Positions 30,510 to 41,000 of a stretch of DNA of 64,000 nt are shown here, one piece after another. The number at the start of each line of letters is the position of its first letter. Position 1 is the first letter of the stretch. A program made the translations under genes and the position numbers. The notes beneath the pieces were generated by a model, which worked only from the letters and a program-made list of their open reading frames with translations, was not told where the DNA came from and did no database searches. Source of the stretch: Lysobacter capsici (GTDB lineage: Bacteria; Pseudomonadota; Gammaproteobacteria; Xanthomonadales; Xanthomonadaceae); contig NZ_CP094357.1 in the NCBI RefSeq assembly GCF_014779555.2, forward strand, positions 2,976,001 to 3,040,000, read 5' to 3'.

Positions 30510-33500
30510 ATGACCGACGACACCCTCAGCCTGGAAGAACTCAAGCGTAAGGTCCTGCAGCGCGCATTGGACAAGCGCATGCGCGAGGCCGCGCCCGCGC
30601 CGGCAGCGATCGCGATCGCCGAACGCGGCGAAGGCCTGCCGCTGTCGTTCTCGCAGCAGCGGCTGTGGTTTCTGGACCGGCTGGAACCGGCCAGCGCCAC
30701 CGCCTACCTGCTGCCGGTGGCGCTGCGCCTGAGCGGCACGCTGGACCGCGTCGCGCTGCGCGCGACCCTGGATCGGATCGTGGCGCGGCACGAAGTCCTG
30801 CGTTGCGCCTTCGTCGAACGCGACGGCGCGGCCCGCGCGCAGCCCGCGCCGGCCGACATCGGCATACCGATGCGCGAGGACGATCTGAGCGGATTGCCGG
30901 TTGAAGATCGCCAGGCGCGGATGCGGGCGATCGTCGCGCAGGAATGCGCCATGCCGTTCGATCTCACCCGCCCGCCGCTGGTGCGCTGCCGGTTGTTGCG
31001 GCTGGACGAACGCGAGCATGTCGTGATCCTGGTGCAGCACCACATCGTCTCCGACGGTTGGTCGCTGGGCGTTCTGGTCGGCGAGATCGCGGCCTTGTAT
31101 CAGGCCTCTCGCCTTGGCGCCGCCGATCCGCTGCCGCCGCTGCCGTTGCAGTACGGCGACTACGCCGCATGGCAGCGCGAAATCGACGACGGCGCCGCGA
31201 TGCAGGCGCGGCTGGACGCATGGCGCGCGCGCATAGGCGATGCGCCAGGATTGCTGGCTTTGCCCTGCGATCGCCCCCGACCGCCCCAGCAGAGCTTCGC
31301 CGGCGCGGCGGTCGCCGTGGCGCTGCCCGCCGCGCTGTCCGCGCGCGTGCGCGAGTTCGCGCTGGCCTGGGATGCGACCGCGTTCAACGTGCTGCTTGCC
31401 GCCTGGTCGGTGCTGCTGTCGCGGCTGAGCGGTCAACGCGATCTCGTGGTCGGCGTCTCGGCGGCCAATCGCGGGCGCAGCGAGGTCGAAGGGTTGATCG
31501 GATTTTTCGTCAACACCCTGGCGCTGCGGGTCGACCTGCGCGACGCGCCCGACGTGGCGACGCTGATGCAGCGCACCCGCGAGACCCTGTCGTTCGCCTA
31601 CTCGGCGCAGGACGTGCCGTTCGAACGGGTGGTCGATGCGGTGCGACCCGCGCGCAGCCTCGCGCATGCGCCGCTGTTCCAGGCCATGTTGAATTTCGAC
31701 AACACCCCGGTCGCGGCGCTGGACCTGCACGAGCTGCGGGTCGAGCCGGTCCGCCTGGAGCAGGCCGCGACCCATTTCGACCTGACCCTGGCGCTGAGCG
31801 ACGACGGCGAATGCATCCACGGCCGGCTGGAATACGCCACGGACCTGTTCGACGCCGACACCGCGCAGCGCTGGGCCGGCCACTTCCTCGCCGTGCTCGA
31901 ATCGCTGACCCAGGCCGCGCCGTCGACCGCGGTGGATGCGCTCGATGTGCTGGGTCCCGGAGAGCGCACGCGGCTGCTGCGCGACTTCAACCGCACCGAC
32001 ACCGTGTTCGCGGAAGAACTGTTGATCCACCGGATGATCGAAGCGCAAGCGCGCAGGACGCCGCAAGCGGTCGCGGTGGAGTTCGAGGGCGCGCAGCTGA
32101 GCTACGCGGAACTGGATGCGCGGGCCAATCGCCTGGCGCGTTACCTGCGCGCGCGCGGATGCGGCCCGGACGTGCTGGTGGCGATCGGCATGGAACGTTC
32201 GCTGGAGATGGTCGTGGCCCAACTCGGCGTATTGAAGGCCGGCGCCGCGTTCCTGCCGCTGGATCCGTCCTATCCGCTCGACCGTCTGGCCTACATGCTC
32301 GAGGACGCGCGTCCGCGCATGCTGCTGAGCCAGGCGCGGCTGGCACCGATGTGGCCGGCGCAGCCATCGCGCGACAGCCTGGCCCTGGACACGCAATGGG
32401 ACGAAGTCGAGGTCTATCCGTCGACGCCGCTGGAGGCGACCGCCGAGGCGCCGACTGAACTGACGCCCGATCACCTGGCGTACGTCATCTACACCTCCGG
32501 TTCGAGCGGTCGGCCGAAGGGCGTCATGGTGCATCACCGCGGCATCGCCAATCACATGAGCTGGTTGCGCGCGCGGTACCCCATGGATACCAGCGACATC
32601 CTGATCCAGAAGACGCCTTTCAGCTTCGACGCCTCGATCTGGGATTTCTTCAGCGCGCTGATCTGCGGCGCGCGTCTGCTGGTCGCCGCGCCCGGCCGCC
32701 ATTTCGATGCCGACTACCTCGTCGACCTGATCCTGCGCGGCGGCGCGACCCGGCTCAAGCTGGTTCCGACCTTGCTGCGCGCCATGCTGGATCATCCGCG
32801 CTTCGGCCAGTGCACCAGCCTGCGGCAGGTGTTCTCCGGCGGCGAGGCGCTGCCGTACGAACTCGCCCAGCGCTTTTTCCAGGTGTTGCCGGGCACCGAA
32901 CTGTTCAACCATTACGGACCGACCGAAACCTCGGTCAATGTCTGCTACGCGCGTTGCCGGCCTGACGATCCGGGCGCGCGCGCGCCGATCGGCTGGCCGA
33001 TCGCCAACACGCGTTTCTACATCGTCGATGCGGCGATGCGTCCGGTGCCGGTGGGCGCGCCGGGCGAACTGCTGATCGGCGGCGTGCAGGTCGCGCGCGG
33101 TTACCTCAACCGTCCGGATCTGACCGACGAGCGTTTCGTCGCCGATCCGCTGGATCCGGCCGGCGGCCGCGTCTATCGCACCGGCGACCTGTGCCGCTGG
33201 CTCGACGACGGCAGCGTGGAATACCTCGGGCGCAACGATCAGCAGGTCAAGATCCGCGGTTTCCGCATCGAACTGGGCGAGATCGAAGCGCAACTGCTCG
33301 CGGCCGCGGGCGTGCGCGAAGCGGTGGTGGTGGCGCGCGCCGGCGAAGCCGGCGAAAGCGGGCCAGGCGATGCGAGGCTGGTGGCCTACGTCGTTGCGCA
33401 CGATGGCGCCGAGCCCGATCCGTCGGCATTGCGCGCCGGACTGGTCGCGAGCTTGCCCGACTATATGGTGCCGGCGGCGATCGTGCGGCTCGCGGCATTG

Positions 33501-36500
33501 CCGCTCACGCCCAATGGCAAGCTCGACCGAAACGCGCTGCCGGCGCCGGATCGCGGCGCGATGGCGGTGCGTGGCTTCGTGCCTCCGAGCACGCCGACCG
33601 AGCAGCAAGTGGCGGCGCTATGGCGCGAACTGCTGGGACTGGAACAGGTCGGACGCGACGACGGTTTCTTCGAATTGGGCGGGCATTCGATGCTCGCGAT
33701 CCGAATGGTGGCCAAGTTGCGTGAGCATGGCGCCGCGGTCGACGTGCGCGCCGTGTTCGCCGCGCCGGTGCTGCATGCGTTCTGCGCCCAGCTCGATGCC
33801 GGTGTCGGCCGCGCGGCGAGCGTGGTCGACGATGGCGGCGTTCCGAAGGACGCGGTGGCGTTGCACCCGGACATGGTGCCGCTCGCGGGCCTGTCGCAGG
33901 CCGAGCTCGACAGCATCGCCGCGCGGGTTCCGAACGGCGCGGCCGGCATCCAGGACATCTATCCGCTCGCGCCGCTGCAGCAAGGCATCTTGTTCCATCA
34001 TCTGGCGGAAGAGGTCGGCGATCCGTATCTGTCGACGTTCGTGCTCGGCTTCTCGGACCGGCGCGGACTGGAGCGCTTCGTGGAGGCGCTGCGCACGGTG
34101 GTGGCGCGTCACGACATCCTGCGCACCTCGATCCACTGGCAGGGGCTGGCGCAGCCGATGCAGGTGGTGCATCGCCAGGTCGATCTGCCGCTGCACGAAG
34201 CGGCGGTGCCGGCGGGCAAGGACACGGTCGCCTGGCTGTCGCGCATCGCCGATCCGGCGACGGTCCGCATCGCGCTCGATCGCGCGCCGCTGATCGCGCT
34301 GCACGCCGCGCCCGAGCGCGCCGGCGATGATGCCGATGATCGGGGCGGTGATCGGGCCAGTGGAGAGTGGCGGCTCGCGCTGGTCAATCATCACCTGATC
34401 AGCGACCACGTCACCCTCGAACTGATCCTGCGCGAGGTCGCCGCGTTGCTCGACGGCCGCGCCGCGCAGCTGCCCCGGCCAGTGCCGTTCCGCCAGCATA
34501 TCGCCGCGATCGCCGCGCAACCGGCGCAGGCGCACGAGGCCTACTTCACCCAACTGCTGGGCGATGTCGATGCGCCGACCGTTGCCTTCGGCGTGGACAC
34601 GCTGCGCGGCGGCGCGTCCGGGCTGCATGAAGCGCGGCGCGCATTGTCGGCGCAGCTCGCCTCACGCATCCGCTCCTGCGCGCGCACGCGCGGCATCGCG
34701 CCGGCCGCGCTGTTCCACGTCGCCTGGGCACAGGTCGTGGCGCGCTGCAGCGGACGCGACGAGGTCGTGTTCGGCACCGTGCTGTCCGGGCGCATGGGCA
34801 GCGATCGCGCGGACGAGATGATGGGGGTGTTCATCAACACGTTGCCGTTCCGCCTGCGGATCGACCGGCGCGATGCAGGCACCGCGGTCGACGCGGCGGT
34901 CGCGCAACTGGCGGCGCTGCTGCGGCACGAGCATGCGCCGCTGGCGCTGGCCCAGCGCTGCAGCGCGGTGCCCGCGCCGCAACCGCTGTTCACCACGCTG
35001 CTCAACTACCGCCACACCGTGTCTCTGGCCGAACCGGGCCCGGGCGGCGCCGACTGGGACCGCATCCGCGTGTTGTTCATGGAAGAGCGCACCAACTATC
35101 CGCTGTCGATGTCGGTCAACGACGAAGGCGACGGCTTCACCCTGGTCGTGCACTGCGCGCGCGAGATCGACCCGGCGCGCACCATCGGCCTGCTCGATCT
35201 GGCGCTCGACGGTCTGACCGAAGCGCTCGCCGACGGCGCCGCGACCGGCATATGCGATCTCGAGGTGCTTCCGGCATCCGAGCGCGCGCTCATGCTGGAG
35301 CAGTTCAACGCCACCACCGTCGATTACCCGCGCGGACTCACCGTGCACGGCCTGTTCCAAGCGCAGGCCGCGCGCACGCCCGATGCGGTCGCGGTGGAAT
35401 ACGAAGGCGAAACCTTGAGCTATGCGCAACTCGAGGCCGCCGCCAACCGGGTCGCGAACCGGCTGAGTTCGTCCGGGATCGGGCCGGAGGCGCGGGTTGC
35501 GATCTGCGTGGAGCGCTCGCTGCATCTTCCGGTCGGCCTGCTCGGCATCCTCAAGGCCGGCGCCGCGTACGTGCCGCTGGACCCGGCGTACCCGCACGAG
35601 CGCTTGAGCTACATGCTGGAGGATTCGGGCGCGGCGGTGCTGTTGATGCAATCGGCCCTGGCGAAAAAACTGCCGCAACTGGCGGCCGCATGCGAGCGGG
35701 TCTGGCGCCTGGACGAGAGCGGAGAGTGGTCCGGCTACGGCACGCAGGCCGCGCCGGTGCCGGCGCTGACCGAGGCCAACCTGGCCTATCTCATCTACAC
35801 CTCCGGATCGACGGGACGCCCGAAGGGAGCGATGAACCAACACGACGGCGTGGTCAATCGCCTGCTGTGGGCGCGCGATCATTTCGGCGTCGACGCGGGC
35901 GATGTGGTGCTGCAGAAGACCTCGTTCGGCTTCGACGTGTCGGTGTGGGAAATCTTCCTGCCGCTGTTGAGCGGAGCCAGACTGCTGCTGGCGCGGCCGG
36001 GCGGACAATCGGATCCGGCCTACCTGTCGCGCACGATCGGCGAGCGCGGCGTGACCATGGTGCATTTCGTTCCCTCGATGCTGCAGGCCTTTCTCGATGC
36101 GGGCGATGCCGAGGCCTGCAGGGGACTGCGGCAGGTGCTGTGCAGCGGCGAAGCGCTGTCGGCGCGGCTGCAAAAGCGCTTCCGTCAATGGCTGCCGCGG
36201 GTGCAGCTGCATAACCTGTATGGACCGACCGAAGCGGCGGTGGACGTGGCCTGCTGGGCGTGCGAAGAACAGGCGCCCGAGTCGGTGCCGATCGGCCGGC
36301 CGATCGCGAATACGCGCATGTATGTGCTCGACCAGCGACACCGGCCGGTCCCGCTCGGGGCGACGGGCGAGTTGTATATCGGTGGCGTGCAGGTCGGCCG
36401 CGGCTATTGGAATCGTGCGCAACTCACCGCCGAGCGCTTCCTGCCCGATCCGTATGTCAGGCAAGGACGGATGTATCGCACCGGCGATCTGGGCCGCTGG

Positions 36501-38066
36501 CGCGAGGACGGCGCGCTCGAATATCTGGGACGCGGCGATTTCCAGGTGAAGATCCGCGGCTATCGGGTCGAGCCGGGCGAAATCGAAACCTGCCTGGCCG
36601 CGCATGCGGGTCTGGACGATGTGCGCGTGGTCGCCCACGACTTCGGCGACGGCGATCGCAGACTGGTGGCCTATGCGCAGCCGTCGGCGCGCAACGCCGC
36701 GGTGGCGCGCGCGATGGCGGCGTTGGCGGCGCATACCGACACGCAGACGCTGGAGTTGGACGGCCTTGGCGAGGTGTTCCATCTCAACACCAGCGAAACG
36801 CGTTTCCTGCACGAGGAGATCTTCGGCGGCGACGCCTATCGCCGCCACGGCGTGAGGCTCGACGACGGCTGCTGCGTGTTCGACGTCGGCGCGAACATCG
36901 GCATGTTCGCGATGTACGTCGGCGCGCATTGCCGCGGCGCGCGGATCTTCGCGTTCGAACCGATCCCGCAGGTCCATCGCATCCTGCGCTTGAACGCCGA
37001 ACTGCGCGGGCTGGATGCGACCGTCTACGATTGCGGCCTGGCCGCGGCACCGGGCGAGGCCGACTTCATTTTCTATCCGCACAACAGCATCGTCTCCAGC
37101 AGCGTGCTCGATGCCGATGTATCGCGTGGGGTAGTCGAGTCCTATCTGAGTTCGTCCTCGGTCGATGCCTCTGGCACCGGCGAAGATCTGCGCGAACTGC
37201 TGGACGAGCGCATGCAGGGCGAACGGGTGCGCAGGCCGTTGCGGACCTTGTCGCAGATCATCGGCGAGCACGAGGTCGCCCGCATCGACCTGCTGAAGGT
37301 GGATGTGGAAGGCGCGGAGCTGGAGGTGCTGCTCGGCATCGACGCCGCGCATTGGCCGCGCGTGCGCCAGGTGGCGGTGGAAGTGCACGACGTAGACGGA
37401 CGGCTGGCGCGCGTGCGCGATCTGCTCGCGCATCACGGTTTTGCCGTCGCCAGCGAGCAGGATGCGGCGCTGGCGGGAACCGCGTTGCACAACGTCTATG
37501 CCATCCGTCCCGAGGCGCCATCGCCGCGCGAAGAACCGCGCACGCGCTCGGCCCAGGCGGCGCGCTGGAATGGACGCGGCGCGCTCGAGCGCGACCTGCG
37601 CGAGCACGTCGCGGTACTGCCCGAGTACCTGCGCCCGGCGCATTACGTCTTCGTCGCGCGGCTGCCGACCACGGCCAATGGCAAGCTGGATCTGAGCGCG
37701 TTGCCGGCGCCGGGACGCGGCCCCGCGCTCGCCGGCCGACGCGAGCCGCCGGCCGATCGAAGCGAACGCGAGCTCGCCGGGCTGTGGAGCGAATTGCTCG
37801 GCGTCGCCGAGGTCTGCCGCGACGACGACTTCTTCCTGCTCGGCGGCCATTCGCTGTCCGCGCTGCAGCTTGCGCTGCGGGTCCGCGAGCGCCTGGGCAT
37901 CGCGCTGACGGTGCGCGACGTGTTCGCGCATACGACGCTCGCCGCGATGGCGGCCGCGGCGACCGAGAAAGGGCTGGCGGCATACGACGCTCGGGCGGTG
38001 GAAGAGGCCAGCGCAGGGCTCGACGGGCTCAGCGAGGAAGAACTGCTGGCGCTGCTGGACGAGTAA
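30510..38066 (+). CDS. NRPS3: C-A-T-E/C-A(FkbM-MT)-T
   Basis: 2518 residues. The ATG at 30510 begins MTDDTLSLEELKRKVL, a basic helix typical of an N-terminal docking region, although no clear ribosome binding site precedes it. C (HHIVSDG near 177); A, code DAWKFGHVNK, which I cannot assign; T (1060); dual E/C-type C (HHLAEEVGD near 1162, HHLISDH near 1294); A, code DVWHLSLVDK, serine. Between motif A8 and A9 this A domain carries an FkbM-family methyltransferase (about 2065-2340; VFDVGANIG near 2124, LLKVDVEGAELEV near 2263). The A domain then resumes with LPEYLRPAHYV and NGKLD. T (2448) and a C-terminal tail LDGLSEEELLALLDE follow. Inserted FkbM domains in Ser modules are associated with O-methylation, as in the kutzneride serine module, so O-methylserine is the inferred residue. 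The E/C domain implies a D-configured first residue. Confidence 0.95.
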   Translation: MTDDTLSLEELKRKVLQRALDKRMREAAPAPAAIAIAERGEGLPLSFSQQRLWFLDRLEPASATAYLLPVALRLSGTLDRVALRATLDRIVARHEVLRCAFVERDGAARAQPAPADIGIPMREDDLSGLPVEDRQARMRAIVAQECAMPFDLTRPPLVRCRLLRLDEREHVVILVQHHIVSDGWSLGVLVGEIAALYQASRLGAADPLPPLPLQYGDYAAWQREIDDGAAMQARLDAWRARIGDAPGLLALPCDRPRPPQQSFAGAAVAVALPAALSARVREFALAWDATAFNVLLAAWSVLLSRLSGQRDLVVGVSAANRGRSEVEGLIGFFVNTLALRVDLRDAPDVATLMQRTRETLSFAYSAQDVPFERVVDAVRPARSLAHAPLFQAMLNFDNTPVAALDLHELRVEPVRLEQAATHFDLTLALSDDGECIHGRLEYATDLFDADTAQRWAGHFLAVLESLTQAAPSTAVDALDVLGPGERTRLLRDFNRTDTVFAEELLIHRMIEAQARRTPQAVAVEFEGAQLSYAELDARANRLARYLRARGCGPDVLVAIGMERSLEMVVAQLGVLKAGAAFLPLDPSYPLDRLAYMLEDARPRMLLSQARLAPMWPAQPSRDSLALDTQWDEVEVYPSTPLEATAEAPTELTPDHLAYVIYTSGSSGRPKGVMVHHRGIANHMSWLRARYPMDTSDILIQKTPFSFDASIWDFFSALICGARLLVAAPGRHFDADYLVDLILRGGATRLKLVPTLLRAMLDHPRFGQCTSLRQVFSGGEALPYELAQRFFQVLPGTELFNHYGPTETSVNVCYARCRPDDPGARAPIGWPIANTRFYIVDAAMRPVPVGAPGELLIGGVQVARGYLNRPDLTDERFVADPLDPAGGRVYRTGDLCRWLDDGSVEYLGRNDQQVKIRGFRIELGEIEAQLLAAAGVREAVVVARAGEAGESGPGDARLVAYVVAHDGAEPDPSALRAGLVASLPDYMVPAAIVRLAALPLTPNGKLDRNALPAPDRGAMAVRGFVPPSTPTEQQVAALWRELLGLEQVGRDDGFFELGGHSMLAIRMVAKLREHGAAVDVRAVFAAPVLHAFCAQLDAGVGRAASVVDDGGVPKDAVALHPDMVPLAGLSQAELDSIAARVPNGAAGIQDIYPLAPLQQGILFHHLAEEVGDPYLSTFVLGFSDRRGLERFVEALRTVVARHDILRTSIHWQGLAQPMQVVHRQVDLPLHEAAVPAGKDTVAWLSRIADPATVRIALDRAPLIALHAAPERAGDDADDRGGDRASGEWRLALVNHHLISDHVTLELILREVAALLDGRAAQLPRPVPFRQHIAAIAAQPAQAHEAYFTQLLGDVDAPTVAFGVDTLRGGASGLHEARRALSAQLASRIRSCARTRGIAPAALFHVAWAQVVARCSGRDEVVFGTVLSGRMGSDRADEMMGVFINTLPFRLRIDRRDAGTAVDAAVAQLAALLRHEHAPLALAQRCSAVPAPQPLFTTLLNYRHTVSLAEPGPGGADWDRIRVLFMEERTNYPLSMSVNDEGDGFTLVVHCAREIDPARTIGLLDLALDGLTEALADGAATGICDLEVLPASERALMLEQFNATTVDYPRGLTVHGLFQAQAARTPDAVAVEYEGETLSYAQLEAAANRVANRLSSSGIGPEARVAICVERSLHLPVGLLGILKAGAAYVPLDPAYPHERLSYMLEDSGAAVLLMQSALAKKLPQLAAACERVWRLDESGEWSGYGTQAAPVPALTEANLAYLIYTSGSTGRPKGAMNQHDGVVNRLLWARDHFGVDAGDVVLQKTSFGFDVSVWEIFLPLLSGARLLLARPGGQSDPAYLSRTIGERGVTMVHFVPSMLQAFLDAGDAEACRGLRQVLCSGEALSARLQKRFRQWLPRVQLHNLYGPTEAAVDVACWACEEQAPESVPIGRPIANTRMYVLDQRHRPVPLGATGELYIGGVQVGRGYWNRAQLTAERFLPDPYVRQGRMYRTGDLGRWREDGALEYLGRGDFQVKIRGYRVEPGEIETCLAAHAGLDDVRVVAHDFGDGDRRLVAYAQPSARNAAVARAMAALAAHTDTQTLELDGLGEVFHLNTSETRFLHEEIFGGDAYRRHGVRLDDGCCVFDVGANIGMFAMYVGAHCRGARIFAFEPIPQVHRILRLNAELRGLDATVYDCGLAAAPGEADFIFYPHNSIVSSSVLDADVSRGVVESYLSSSSVDASGTGEDLRELLDERMQGERVRRPLRTLSQIIGEHEVARIDLLKVDVEGAELEVLLGIDAAHWPRVRQVAVEVHDVDGRLARVRDLLAHHGFAVASEQDAALAGTALHNVYAIRPEAPSPREEPRTRSAQAARWNGRGALERDLREHVAVLPEYLRPAHYVFVARLPTTANGKLDLSALPAPGRGPALAGRREPPADRSERELAGLWSELLGVAEVCRDDDFFLLGGHSLSALQLALRVRERLGIALTVRDVFAHTTLAAMAAAATEKGLAAYDARAVEEASAGLDGLSEEELLALLDE

Positions 38067-38078
38067 ACGCCGTGCCCG

Positions 38079-41000
38079 ATGGGCGAAACGATGGACGTGC
38101 GGGACCGACCACGAAATGGAATCCAGGTAATGACGCAGAATCGAGACGATGCAGGCGACAACGGGCAGCGGCAGGATGGCGACGATAGCGTCCGCGGCGA
38201 GCACGCGGGTGACGGCGGGGCGGACCAGGGCGGGGCGGGCGAGCATGCGGCGCGCAACCGGCTGGACGCGTTGCGCCGCGCGGTCGCGCTCAAGCGCTTG
38301 CGCGCGACCTCTGCACAGACCGACGCCGATGCGACGGGCATCGCCCGTATCGATCGCGACGGCGCGCTGCCGTTGTCGTGGGGCCAGCGCCGGCTGTGGT
38401 TTCTGCACCGGCTTGGTGGCGCGGGCGGCGATGCGTACCGGATCGGCGCCGCGCTGCGCCTGCTCGGGCCGTTGCGCGGCGACGCGCTGCAGGGCGCGCT
38501 GAGCGATCTGACGGCGCGGCACGAGATCCTGCGCAGCCGCATCCTCGACCGCGACGGCGAGCCGGAACTGACGATCGCTGAAGCGGACGATTTCGCGCTC
38601 GCGCAGTCCGATCTGTCCGGCGTTGCCGACACCGGCGAACGCGAATCGCGGCTGCGCGAGCTGTGCGCCGAAGAGGCCGCAATGCCGTTCGATCTGCAGC
38701 GCGAAGCGCCGATGCGCGCGCGCCTGATCCGCCTCGCCGAAGAGAACCACGTGCTGGTGATGACCCAGCACCATATCGTTTCCGACGGCTGGTCCATCGG
38801 CATCGCGGTGCGCGAGCTCGCGGCGCTGTACGCCGCGCGCCTGGACGGCGCGCCCGATCCGCTGCCGCCGTTGCCGCTGCAATACGCGGATTTCGCCGCG
38901 TGGCAGCGCGGCCGTCTGCGCGGCGACGGCTTCGACGCCGCCTTGTCGGCCTGGAAGCAGGCGCTGGACGGCGCGCCGATGCTGTCGACGCTGCCCGGCG
39001 ACTTCGCGCGCTGCGCCGTGGCGCGTCATCGCGGTGCGCGCGTCGTCATCGGCTGGCCGCAAACCGTCAGCGCCGCGGTGCGCGCGCTCGCTTCCCGCTG
39101 CGGCGCCACGCCGTTCGCGGTGATCCTCGCGGCGTGGAATGTGTTGTTGGCGCGGATGAGCGGCCAGCGCGACCTGGTCGTCGGCATGCCGGTCGCGCAT
39201 CGTCCGCGCACCGAACTGGAAGGCCTGATCGGTTTCTTCGTTGACACCTTGCCGGTGCGGCTGCGGTTGGACGACGGCATCGGTGCCGGGCGCCTGGTGC
39301 GGGCCGTGCATGATGAACTGCTGGCCTGCTTCGAGCGCCAGGAGGTGCCGTTCGATCGCATCGTCGACGCGGTGCGTCCGCAACGCGCGCTCGGCCACGG
39401 TCCGCTGTTCCAGACCCTGGTGTCGTTGAACAACACGCCGTCGGCGACGCTGCAACTGGGTCGCCTGCGCATCGAAGACTTCCCGCTGGAGCAGCAGACC
39501 GCCAGCCACGACCTCGTGCTGAATCTGAGCGAGACCGCCGATGGCCTCGTCGGCAGCCTGACCTACGATGCCGATCTGTACCGCCACGCCAGCGTCGAGC
39601 GCTGGGCCGACTACCTGCAGCGGCTGTTGCTTGAGATGGCGCGCGATCCCGCCGCGCCGGTCGATACGCTGGCGCTGCTTCCGCCGTCGGAGCGTTCGTT
39701 GCTGCTGGAAGAGTTCAACGCGACTGATCGCGTCTACCCGCCATTGCCGACACTGCATGCCGGCTTCGAGGCGCAGGCGCGGACGGCGCCGGACGCGGTG
39801 GCGGTGGAGTTCGAAGGCTTGCAGCTGACTTACGGCGAATTGAACGCCCGGGCCAATCGTCTTGCGCATACGCTGTTGGCGCAGGGCGTGCGTCCGGACG
39901 ATCGGGTCGGATTGTGCGTCGAACGCAGCCTGGCGATGACGATCGGTTTGCTGGGGATCCTGAAGGCCGGCGCGGCCTACGTGCCGCTGGATCCGTCGCT
40001 GCCGGAGCAACGGGTGCGGGCGATGGTGACCGACTGTCGGCCGCGGCTGGTGCTGGCCGATGCGGCCGGCGCGCAGCTGCTGGAACAGCTATCGGAAGCG
40101 GTGTTGCGACTGGACGAACCCGAATCGTGGTCGCTGGTCGAGACCGACCCGGATGCGCAGGCGCTGGGTCTGAAACCCGATCATCTGGCGTACGTGATCT
40201 ACACCTCCGGCTCGACCGGCACGCCGAAGGGCGCGATGAACCAGCACGACGGCGTATGCAACCGTCTGCAGTGGGCGCGCGAAGTGTTCGGTTTGAGCTC
40301 GCAGGACACGGTACTGCAGAAGACGCCGTTCGGTTTCGACGTATCGGTCTGGGAGTTCTTCCTGACCTGGACGGTGGGCGCGCGGCTGGTGCTCGCGCGT
40401 CCGGGCGGTCATCAGGACCCGATGTACCTGAGCGAACTGATCGAATGCAGCGGCACGACCGTACTGCACTTCGTGCCCTCGATGCTGGATGCCTACCTGC
40501 GGCATGCACGCGAAGGCTCGCTGTCGGGCGTGCGCGCGGTGCTGTGCAGCGGCGAAGCGCTGAGCGGCGAATTGCGTGATCGCTTCCTGTCGACGTACCC
40601 ACAGGTGGAACTGCACAACCTGTACGGCCCGACCGAGGCGGCGGTCGACGTGACCTGGTGGACCTGCACGGCCGGCGAAAGCGGCGCGGTGCCGATCGGA
40701 CGTCCGGCGCCGAACGTGCGGATGTATGTGCTGGACGGCGGCCTGCGGCCCGTGCCGCTGGGCGCGGTCGGCGAGCTGTACATCGGTGGCGTGCAGGTCG
40801 GTCGCGGCTATTGGAATCAACCTGAGTTGACGTCGCAGCGATTCATCGACAGCCCGTTCGTAGCGGGCGATCGGCTGTACCGCACCGGCGACCTAGGCCG
40901 CTGGCGCGAAGACGGCGCGCTGGAGTATTTGGGGCGCAACGATTTCCAGGTGAAGCTGCGCGGCTTCCGGATCGAGCTGGGCGAGATCGAAAGCGCGCTA

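Noticed and set aside
34662-40010. Open minus-strand reading of 1782 codons opposite NRPS3 and NRPS4
   Set aside because: Same low-complexity composition, and it spans two real genes on the other strand.
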